Translations under genes and position numbers: made by a program
Shown here: in pieces, positions 1 through 5,000 of the stretch
How the letters are laid out: the number at the start of each line of letters is the position of its first letter
Position numbering within the stretch: the first letter of the stretch is position 1
Notes under the pieces: model-generated
Databases searched by the model: none
Told to the model about the DNA's origin: nothing
Seen by the model: only the letters and a program-made list of their open reading frames with translations
NCBI GenBank assembly: GCA_002410715.1
Contig: DHOG01000104.1
Location: forward strand, 61,876-73,476
Source: Ruminococcaceae bacterium UBA5396
Lineage (GTDB): Bacteria > Bacillota > Clostridia > Oscillospirales > Acutalibacteraceae
Direction: 5' to 3'
Length of the DNA stretch: 11,601 nucleotides

Positions 1-35
1 CGCATAGCTAAAGCTATTCCCTCCTCCGACATATC

Positions 36-110
36 TACATCAGCATATTGGTGCTGATGTGTTTATATGGTTTTGACGCGGACATGGCGCATCAAAACAG
101 GCTAAAGCCT
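36..110 (+). repeat. Dispersed two-hairpin repeat, copy R1
   Basis: This segment aligns without gaps to the reverse complement of 2161-2235, with about 63 of 75 positions identical by eye. It folds into two hairpins. The first has a perfect 9-bp stem (37-45 with 52-60) and a 6-nt loop. The second pairs 70-80 with 88-98 (7 bp, one mismatch, 3 bp) around a 7-nt loop. A small 5-bp stem follows (99-103 with 106-110). The word gcatagcta at 2-10 also occurs next to R2, so the element probably reaches the window edge, with a 27-base insertion here relative to R2. No gene lies in 1-128. It is likely a REP/MITE-like non-coding repeat, but the family is not identified. Confidence 0.8.
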
Positions 111-143
111 ACAATAAAACCGGCTGATTCAATCAGCCGGTTT
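111..143 (-). terminator. rsmI terminator overlapping the stop codon
   Basis: On the minus strand, 143-133 pairs perfectly with 127-117 (11 bp, GC-rich core, 5-nt loop that can shrink further). The transcript then continues into a T-rich tail (TTTTATTGT). The 5' arm encodes the last residues of RsmI (Lys-Pro-Ala-Asp) and the TGA stop lies in the loop. This is a canonical intrinsic terminator apart from its overlap with the coding sequence. Confidence 0.85.
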
Positions 144-962
144 GGTGATTCTCCGATAGATTTCTCCCTTTTTCAGTCCGGTTTGGGCAGCGGCTTGTTT
201 TGCTGCATCCGAGGCAGACTGCCCCTGCTCCATAAGCCGGGCGGCGATTTCAGCCGCCTGTTCGAGGGTGTGGAATTCAGCCGGCGGAGGGGTTGCCCCC
301 TCGATCACCAGCACAATCTCTCCCCGCGGTGACTGGGTGCTGTATCGCATTGCGGCTTCTTCCAGTGTGGTGCGTATCACTTCCTCATGCAGCTTTGTAA
401 GCTCACGGCAGATGGCAATACGCCGATTGCCTAAAGCAGTCAGCAGATCATTCAGCGTGGAGAGCAGCTTATGAGGTGCTTCATAAAATATCATGGTTCG
501 CTGCTCCTGGCGAATGGATTCAAGATGGTCACGGCGGTTGCGGCGATTCATGCTTAAAAAGCCCTCAAACGTAAATCGCCCGGTGGGTAGTCCGGATATA
601 GCAAGCGCAGTCACAACCGCGCTGGGTCCCGGAACGATACCTACCGAAATTCCATACTCACAGCACAGCGCAACCAGATCTTCGCCCGGATCGGAAATTG
701 CAGGCATACCGGCGTCCGATACCAAAACACAGTCTTCTCCCGCTTTCACCCTTTCACATATCTGCACGCCCCGTTCCCGCTTGTTATGCTCAAAGTAGCT
801 TACAAGCGGTTTTTTAATTCCAAAATGATTCAGCAGCCGAAGCGTAACTCTTGTGTCCTCGGCCGCAATGAAATCACATTCTTTTAACGCTTCAATCGCA
901 CGGGGAGAAAAATCGGATAGGTTCCCGATGGGAGTTCCGACAAGGGTTAATTTACCAGCCAT
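129..962 (-). CDS. rsmI: 16S rRNA (cytidine(1402)-2'-O)-methyltransferase RsmI
   Basis: RsmI 2'-O-methylates C1402 in the decoding centre of 16S rRNA using S-adenosylmethionine. The 277-residue length is normal for the family. The tetrapyrrole-methylase fold is marked by GTPIGNL at residues 9-15, AEDTR at 34-38 and the SAM-binding stretch SDAGMPAISDPG at 82-93. Later FEGFLS, FYEAPHKL and ICRELTKLHEE segments are typical of RsmI/YraL. The chosen ATG follows an AGGAGG site at 5-nt spacing. It lies 34 bp after trmN6 with no terminator between, so the two are probably co-transcribed. In Bacillus the same order is yabB-yazA-yabC, but the GIY-YIG gene yazA is missing here. The end of the gene is built into its terminator. 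The identification is secure by motif and context. Confidence 0.96.
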   Translation of the reverse strand: MAGKLTLVGTPIGNLSDFSPRAIEALKECDFIAAEDTRVTLRLLNHFGIKKPLVSYFEHNKRERGVQICERVKAGEDCVLVSDAGMPAISDPGEDLVALCCEYGISVGIVPGPSAVVTALAISGLPTGRFTFEGFLSMNRRNRRDHLESIRQEQRTMIFYEAPHKLLSTLNDLLTALGNRRIAICRELTKLHEEVIRTTLEEAAMRYSTQSPRGEIVLVIEGATPPPAEFHTLEQAAEIAARLMEQGQSASDAAKQAAAQTGLKKGEIYRRITKPAD

Positions 963-996
963 AGAGGCCTCCTAACTGTATATATTGACTTGTATA

Positions 997-1719
997 TTAC
1001 GTATCGTATAGCGATTTGTATTCCAATGTCGGTTTTCCATTATAGTCATTCAGCAAAAAAGGAGGCAGCACCTTTAATTCATCAAAGCTTCCTCTGCCGG
1101 CTTCACACAGAAAAAGCGAGGGTTTGGATTGGGGCGTCGCATGAACAAAGCCAAGCCGCCTCGGAGATAAACCCGCCGATTTAAGCACATCCAAAACATA
1201 TGGCAGCCTTTCGGGTCTGTGGCAAAAGCAGAACCTTCCTCCCGGGCGAATCAGCCCGTACGCGGCACCGGCAACATCGCTAAAGCTGCAGCCCTCCCCT
1301 TCATGGCGAGCGATACGAGCCGCTTGCGAACGGCTAAGACCGCCGCTTCCCCTTGCGAAGTAAGGAGGATTCATGGTGACAACATCATACGCACATGGCT
1401 GGAGAACCGCCCGCCAATCACGCAGATCTGCCGCATGCACGGTGATACGGGATTCCAGTCGGTTTGATTTTACACAGCGGCGTGCCATATCCGCAGCTTC
1501 CAGCTGTATTTCTAGGGCATCTATCTGTATAGGCGGCTGCCTTCTGCACCAAAGAAGAGGGATAATGCCGCAGCCTGTGCCAAGATCGCAGGCGCATTCG
1601 TCCGGCTTGGGAGCGGCAAATGCCGCCAGCAGCACCGCGTCCATTCCAAAGCCGTGTTCACGGGACACCTCCACCGCCAGCCCGCCCCCAATTTCCTCAA
1701 GACGAAGCTCACCGCCCAT
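997..1719 (-). CDS. trmN6: tRNA1(Val) (adenine(37)-N6)-methyltransferase family protein
   Basis: This is a class I SAM-dependent methyltransferase of the TrmN6/YfiC/YabB type, which by homology N6-methylates A37 of tRNA-Val. The SAM motif DLGTGCG is at residues 45-51 and the amino-methyltransferase catalytic motif NPPY at 117-120, the combination expected for N6-adenine methylation. GFGMDAVLLA near residues 23-32 is a recognisable family signature. The 240-residue length is normal. The ATG follows GAGGTGG at a suitable distance. It sits upstream of rsmI as in Bacillus. The tRNA target is inferred from E. coli YfiC; Firmicute members may differ in substrate. The 125 bp before the gene contain only weak promoter-like sequence. 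Confidence 0.88.
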   Translation of the reverse strand: MGGELRLEEIGGGLAVEVSREHGFGMDAVLLAAFAAPKPDECACDLGTGCGIIPLLWCRRQPPIQIDALEIQLEAADMARRCVKSNRLESRITVHAADLRDWRAVLQPCAYDVVTMNPPYFARGSGGLSRSQAARIARHEGEGCSFSDVAGAAYGLIRPGGRFCFCHRPERLPYVLDVLKSAGLSPRRLGFVHATPQSKPSLFLCEAGRGSFDELKVLPPFLLNDYNGKPTLEYKSLYDT

Positions 1720-1844
1720 GATATTCCACCTCGGATTCTATCTAATTTCCGACAATCAATTGTAATAGGGCCAAAACGCAGGCATACCCCTGCCCTATAA
1801 TTTTGCGAATCGCTTCCCGTAAACATACGATTTATATGCAAATA

Positions 1845-1872
1845 TGCCGGGCGTCCCAAAGGGCACCCGGCA
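1845..1872 (-). terminator. Terminator-like hairpin after the ferredoxin gene
   Basis: Positions 1845-1851 pair with 1866-1872 (7 bp, GC-rich). After one mismatch, 1853-1856 pair with 1861-1864, closing on a short loop. On the minus strand it begins 22 bp after the ferredoxin stop and is followed by TATTTGCATATAAAT, which is AT-rich but not a clean T-run. It probably ends the ferredoxin transcript and separates it from trmN6. Confidence 0.65.
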
Positions 1873-1894
1873 ATAGCCGACTTTATAACCGCAA

Positions 1895-2065
1895 TTATTC
1901 AGCCTGGGGAGCGCCCACGGGGCAGACATCCGCGCAGCTGCCGCACTCGGTGCAGGTATCGGGGTTAATTACGTATATGCCGTCGCCTTCGGAAATTGCC
2001 GAGGTGGGGCATTCGGCCTCGCAGGCACCGCATGAAATGCAGTCGTCATTAATTTTATATGCCAT
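1895..2065 (-). CDS. Small 2[4Fe-4S] clostridial-type ferredoxin
   Basis: A 56-residue ferredoxin with two classic cluster motifs: C9, C12, C15, C19-Pro and C38, C41, C44, C48-Pro. All eight cysteine ligands are present with normal spacing, so it should carry two low-potential [4Fe-4S] clusters and act as a soluble one-electron carrier. I start it at the internal ATG of MAYKIN, because an AAAGGAGGTG site lies just before it; the 27-bp in-frame upstream extension would encode the ribosome binding site. It has its own promoter (2096-2123) and a terminator-like hairpin, so it looks monocistronic. It occupies the place of yabA in the Bacillus order, between ricT and trmN6. The redox partner cannot be read from the sequence; the neighbouring RicT is itself an Fe-S protein, but any link is speculation. 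Confidence 0.95.
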   Translation of the reverse strand: MAYKINDDCISCGACEAECPTSAISEGDGIYVINPDTCTECGSCADVCPVGAPQAE

Positions 2066-2095
2066 GGAAAGCACCTCCTTTGTATGTACCATTTA

Positions 2096-2123
2096 ATAAT
2101 AGCATACAAATCAAAAAAATCAA
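2096..2123 (-). promoter_or_regulatory. Candidate sigma-A promoter of the ferredoxin gene
   Basis: On the minus strand a TTGATT -35 box (2123-2118) and a TATTAT -10 box (2101-2096) are separated by 16 bp, in an AT-rich stretch about 30 bp upstream of the ferredoxin start. Its position between the R2 repeat and the ribosome binding site supports independent transcription of the ferredoxin. Confidence 0.6.
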
Positions 2124-2160
2124 TTGTTTTTTACCTATAAGATTACCGCCCGCATTTTGC

Positions 2161-2242
2161 AGACTTAAGCCTGTTTTGACACGTCCTGCCCGCGTCAAAA
2201 CCATATAAGCATATCACCATCGATATGCTGATGTAGCTATGC
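2161..2242 (-). repeat. Dispersed two-hairpin repeat, copy R2 (inverted relative to R1)
   Basis: The reverse complement of 2161-2235 aligns without gaps to 36-110. The shared word gcatagc (2236-2242) extends the match towards the outer end. It forms two hairpins. 2209-2215 pairs with 2222-2228 (7 bp, 6-nt loop). 2173-2183 pairs with 2191-2201 (11 positions, one of them A-C on this strand and G-U in the minus-strand RNA) around a 7-nt loop. Stem and loop sizes resemble R1 although several bases differ. The two copies face each other across the ferredoxin-trmN6-rsmI block. Confidence 0.8.
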
Positions 2243-2280
2243 CTTCTTTTGCACCACTTGCCCGAACAGCCAAAAGAAAA

Positions 2281-2322
2281 CTCCCTCCTTGAGGGAGCTG
2301 TCACCCGTGGCGACTGAGGGAG
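2281..2322. repeat. Palindromic intergenic repeat of a gut-Clostridia type
   Basis: The word ctccctc (2281-2287) is complementary to gagggag at two places, 2291-2297 and 2316-2322. It can therefore form either a tight 7-bp hairpin with a 3-nt loop or a larger stem enclosing a second small hairpin (gtc-cc with gg-gac, 2300-2314). From memory, closely similar short palindromes are scattered through Ruminococcaceae and related gut Firmicute genomes. I cannot confirm the family or copy number here. No coding potential. Confidence 0.7.
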
Positions 2323-2415
2323 ATATGTTGCGGTCTATGCATCCGCTGGTATGAGCCAATAGAAAGAACTTTCAGTGCATCTTGAGATACTTGCCGGTAA
2401 TATGCCATTATAGGG

Positions 2416-2459
2416 CTGTGCAAGCCAACGGCTAAGCCGGTGGTGTTAATTCTGCACAG
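2416..2459. repeat. Nested stem-loop structure downstream of ricT
   Basis: An outer perfect 7-bp stem (ctgtgca 2416-2422 with tgcacag 2453-2459) encloses an inner hairpin (2425-2432 with 2436-2443, 8 positions with one mismatch, 3-nt loop). It starts 15 bp after the ricT stop codon on the transcribed strand. There is no T-run behind it, so it may act as a 3' RNA-stabilising structure or be part of another repeat rather than an intrinsic terminator. Confidence 0.5.
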
Positions 2460-2473
2460 AAACTTGTTTTTTG

Positions 2474-3343
2474 CTATTCGTCTTCAAGCTGCAGCAGCTC
2501 TTCCTCCTCGTGCTTTTCAATCCGGATTTGCGAATCCTTGATTACCTTAACATCCTTGACTTGAACCGATATCGAAGGGGAGTCGGGTGATTTATCCAGC
2601 CTGACCTTCAGGGCTCCGGTCAGCAGATTGGATTCGGTGACAACCCCTTTGCCCTCTTTTGTGCTGACGATTGCACCCACCTTGGGCGTAATCTTTAGCA
2701 GCGATTCATATGCATCCTGTTCATATTTCAGGCAGCACATTAGACGTCCGCAGGATCCTGAAATTTTTGTGGGGTTGAGTGACAGCCCTTGTTCCTTTGC
2801 CATCTTTATGGATACCGGCTGAAAATCGCTGAGAAACTGAGAGCAGCAAAACGGACGTCCGCAAACACCGAGTCCCCCCAGCATTTTTGCTTCATCCCGA
2901 ACGCCAATCTGCCGCAGCTCAATCCGAGTACGGAACACCGACGCGAGATCCTTAACCAGCTCACGAAAATCAACCCGGCCGTCAGCCGTGAAATAAAACA
3001 ATATTTTTGAATTGTCAAAGGTGTATTCCACATTGACAAGCTTCATTTCAAGGTTGTGGGCCGCTATCTTTTCTTGGCATATTTCAAACGCCTTTTTTTC
3101 CTTTTCGGCATTCTCCTTTGCGTGCCGAATATCCTCGGGTAGCGCCGGACGAATCACCTTTTTAAGCGGCTTGATAATATCCGATTCGGCAACATCACGA
3201 TTTATCAGCGCAACCTCCCCGCATTCCAAACCGTAGGAGGTTTCCACAACCACCATGTTCCCGCGTTCAAACTTATGTCCGCCGGGATCAAAATAATATA
3301 ATTTTCCCATGTTCTTGAATCGAACACCTATAATCTCTGCCAT
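2474..3343 (-). CDS. ricT: RicT/YaaT, PSP1-domain Fe-S regulatory protein
   Basis: This is the homologue of B. subtilis RicT (YaaT). There it forms a complex with RicA (YmcA) and RicF (YlbF) that carries [4Fe-4S] clusters, works with RNase Y in mRNA maturation, and affects sporulation and competence. The PSP1 domain covers roughly residues 60-150. Conserved cysteine clusters follow: C161, C166, C167 in VCGRPFCC and C198, C203, C204 in SCGRLMCC. These are the likely cluster ligands. The C-terminus is acidic. The 289 residues match the family. The ATG follows AAAGG at 7 nt. It lies 44 bp after holB with no terminator between, as in Bacillus (holB-yaaT). RicA and RicF are not in the window. Confidence 0.94.
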   Translation of the reverse strand: MAEIIGVRFKNMGKLYYFDPGGHKFERGNMVVVETSYGLECGEVALINRDVAESDIIKPLKKVIRPALPEDIRHAKENAEKEKKAFEICQEKIAAHNLEMKLVNVEYTFDNSKILFYFTADGRVDFRELVKDLASVFRTRIELRQIGVRDEAKMLGGLGVCGRPFCCSQFLSDFQPVSIKMAKEQGLSLNPTKISGSCGRLMCCLKYEQDAYESLLKITPKVGAIVSTKEGKGVVTESNLLTGALKVRLDKSPDSPSISVQVKDVKVIKDSQIRIEKHEEEELLQLEDE

Positions 3344-3387
3344 GTGTCAACCTTTCCGTGCCCTTTGACGGCACTCTATCATAAGTT

Positions 3388-4377
3388 TCAGCGACCGGCT
3401 GCCTCACGCAGACGGCTGCACAGTAACGTCTGAAACAACGTATGGTTTATATTCATCCGCCGCGCCTGCTGAAGGGATTCTACCGCAGCTAGCAGCGACA
3501 CAAGCTGCTCCCGCATCAGCAGGCGGGAAAGCCTTTCGGCGGTTTCGGGACTGGAGGACAGATGGTCTGTGTTGCCGACACGTCTTACAAGCGCGTCACG
3601 AAAGATCAGGGATAGGATGTTCAGAACACCGTCGGACGCCTCTTTGTCCTTCTCCAGCTTGGCGGTTAAGCGGAGCAGCTCCAGTTCATCCGGAGCAGCA
3701 ACGGCGTGTGCAATCTCGGGTGCAAGCTCCTGTACACGCCGAAACGACCCGTCACTTATTCCGCTTACCGCCTGTCCGATAATTCCTCCAAAAACAGCAG
3801 CAGCCTGCCGTGCGTTATCTTGGTCAGTTTGGGGGAGAATTTGCAAAATGGTCTCCACCGCTTTATCCTGCTCAACAGCGCCCAGCGTAACTCCCACCGT
3901 TCGGGACTGTATGGTGGTCAAAAGCTGGGAGCGATTTTCACAGGTAAGTATAAAGATCAGATGGGCAGGGGGTTCCTCAAGGATCTTGAGCAAAGCATTC
4001 TGCGCCTGTTCGGTCATGCCCTGCGCGCCTGCTAGAATATAGACTCTCCGCTCGGCTTCATTTGGCAGGACATATGCATTGTCTCGAATTTGCTTGATTA
4101 TATCGACATGAAACGAACGGGACGCCCCTTCGCCGCCTGCCTCAAAAATATCCGGATGGTTTCCGCCTGCAGCCTTCATGCAATGGGCACAAACACCGCA
4201 TGGTTTCTGGTCAGTCGATTTGCATACCGCGGCCTTTGCCAGCAGGCGAGCAAGGGTTCGCCGTCCGCTGCCCCGGGGACCTTCAATCATCAGCGCATGG
4301 GGAAACCGCCCTCCGTCAACATAGGAGGAGAGCTGCCGTTTTGCCTGATCATTTCCTTGAAAACCGTCAAAGCGCAT
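3388..4377 (-). CDS. holB: DNA polymerase III delta' subunit
   Basis: This is the AAA+ clamp-loader subunit delta', which helps load the beta sliding clamp onto primed DNA. The N-terminal P-loop-like segment reads GPRGSGRRT (residues 33-41), with arginine at the position of the usual lysine, so ATP binding is doubtful; E. coli delta' is likewise non-ATPase. A zinc-binding set C52, C60, C63, C66 has the CX8CX2CX2C spacing of clamp-loader proteins. NALLKILEEPP (127-137) and the SRT segment at 158-160 are family hallmarks, the latter in the position of the arginine-finger SRC motif. The 329-residue length fits. It lies 55 bp after darA and 44 bp before ricT in a probable operon. yaaR, found between darA and holB in Bacillus, is missing. 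DnaX is excluded by the length and the weak P-loop. Confidence 0.93.
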   Translation of the reverse strand: MRFDGFQGNDQAKRQLSSYVDGGRFPHALMIEGPRGSGRRTLARLLAKAAVCKSTDQKPCGVCAHCMKAAGGNHPDIFEAGGEGASRSFHVDIIKQIRDNAYVLPNEAERRVYILAGAQGMTEQAQNALLKILEEPPAHLIFILTCENRSQLLTTIQSRTVGVTLGAVEQDKAVETILQILPQTDQDNARQAAAVFGGIIGQAVSGISDGSFRRVQELAPEIAHAVAAPDELELLRLTAKLEKDKEASDGVLNILSLIFRDALVRRVGNTDHLSSSPETAERLSRLLMREQLVSLLAAVESLQQARRMNINHTLFQTLLCSRLREAAGR

Positions 4378-4432
4378 TAGAATCCTACCAATCCTGCCCT
4401 AAAACATCCGCCGCTGATTGCGGCATGATGCA

Positions 4433-4753
4433 TCAAAGCCTTTCATATCGTTCAATGTTAAGAACAAATACGGTTGCTCCCCCCACCGATACCTCCACAG
4501 GGATTGAGGCATAGGCAGAATTTCCGTATGTGGCACTCGGAATCATCTGACTGCGCTTTTTAGAGTGCTTCTCAATAACAGCCATAACCTCATCCACGCG
4601 ATTGTCATCCACTCCAACCAAAAAGGTTGTGTTTCCGGCCATCAGAAAGCCACCCGTCGTAGCAAGTTTTGTAACAGAAAAGCCCTCTTTGGTTAACGCT
4701 GAAGATACTGTTCCGCTGTCATCCTTGTTCACGATTGCAAGAACCAACTTCAT
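4433..4753 (-). CDS. darA: PII-like cyclic-di-AMP receptor DarA (YaaQ/PstA family)
   Basis: This 106-residue protein belongs to the DUF970 family, whose members form PII-like homotrimers that bind cyclic di-AMP (DarA in B. subtilis, PstA in Staphylococcus aureus and Listeria). The family signature ATTGGFLMAGNTTFL at residues 31-45 contains the glycines, F36 and N41 that line the ligand pocket in known structures. NRVDEVM (51-57) and the C-terminal VEVSVGGATVFVL (86-98) complete the fold. The ATG follows a strong GGAGGAG site at 7-nt spacing. It is the first gene of a probable darA-holB-ricT operon. Two promoter candidates and a palindrome cluster lie upstream. The 5' leader also contains a 7-bp hairpin (4813-4819 with 4827-4833). 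The downstream target of this protein family is poorly known, so its output here is open. Confidence 0.95.
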   Translation of the reverse strand: MKLVLAIVNKDDSGTVSSALTKEGFSVTKLATTGGFLMAGNTTFLVGVDDNRVDEVMAVIEKHSKKRSQMIPSATYGNSAYASIPVEVSVGGATVFVLNIERYERL

Positions 4754-4878
4754 TGATCTTCTCCTCCATTTGCGTATTTAAAGCGCATATCCCTTATCTA
4801 TTTAATCTTATGGAATAGCCGATACCGCTATTCTAAAGATATGTCCTCAACAAAGCCTATAATTTTTTTGATAACTTT

Positions 4879-4887
4879 ATTATACCA
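4879..4887 (-). promoter_or_regulatory. Candidate extended -10 promoter of darA (P2)
   Basis: On the minus strand a perfect TATAAT (4884-4879) is preceded by TGG, giving an extended -10 element. The -35 region is poor, as is common for extended -10 promoters. It would give a 5' leader of about 120 nt for darA. The -10 lies between the arms of a gataactt/aagttatc inverted repeat (4870-4877, 4898-4905), and the element abuts the aacttcatgatat word at 4889-4901, so a bound regulator could block it. Confidence 0.5.
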
Positions 4888-4888
4888 C

Positions 4889-4969
4889 ATATCATGAAGT
4901 TATCGGCAGACCCTTTTGTTAAGCACAATATATCATGAAGTTGTGCGGTAGCCAACTTCATGATATATT
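4889..4969. repeat. Palindrome cluster: 16-bp inverted repeat plus third copy
   Basis: The arms 4927-4942 and 4954-4969 are perfect 16-bp inverted repeats separated by 11 bases. The inner 13-bp word (atatcatgaagtt) occurs a third time at 4889-4901. The copies sit between yaaO and darA, where tmk stands in Bacillus. The stem is AT-rich and lacks a T-tail, so an intrinsic terminator is unlikely. It could be an operator for a dimeric regulator of darA or a small dispersed element. Confidence 0.8.
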
Positions 4970-4995
4970 ATATCGTATATTTTTTTGCGATACAA
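4967..4995 (-). promoter_or_regulatory. Candidate sigma-A promoter of darA (P1)
   Basis: On the minus strand a TTGTAT -35 box (4995-4990) and a perfect TATAAT -10 box (4972-4967) are separated by 17 bp, immediately after the yaaO stop codon. Transcription would start near 4960, inside the 16-bp inverted repeat, so the palindrome would occupy the start site and early leader. Confidence 0.45.
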
Positions 4996-5000
4996 GTAAG

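Larger units (their letters stand above)
2066..2473. other. Gene-free 408-bp intergenic region rich in palindromes
   Basis: Between the ferredoxin start and the ricT stop I find no credible coding sequence. In order it holds the ferredoxin ribosome binding site and promoter (2096-2123), the R2 repeat (2161-2242), a 42-bp palindromic repeat (2281-2322) and a two-stem structure (2416-2459). The stretch 2323-2415 shows nothing I can assign. No clear T-tailed terminator follows ricT. Confidence 0.7.

Noticed and set aside
1765..1798. Hairpins upstream of trmN6 (atagggc/gccctat and gcagg/cctgc)
   Set aside because: The stems are short, overlap each other and lack a convincing tail; insufficient to call a terminator or leader element.
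1521..1859. 112-codon minus-strand frame overlapping the start of trmN6 in another frame
   Set aside because: It overlaps the trmN6 methyltransferase core in a different frame and runs into the ferredoxin terminator; no motif supports it.
2066..2092. 9-residue N-terminal extension of the ferredoxin
   Set aside because: It would encode the AAAGGAGGTG ribosome binding site of the internal ATG and lengthen a protein that otherwise has the usual ferredoxin N-terminus.
1..2242. Composite transposon or CRISPR-like array explaining R1 and R2
   Set aside because: There is no transposase between or beside the copies, the copies are inverted and only two, and there are no regular spacers.
3569..4042. 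157-codon plus-strand open frame opposite holB
   Set aside because: The composition is rich in Ser, Arg and Ala, as expected from reading the complement of holB, and no domain is visible.
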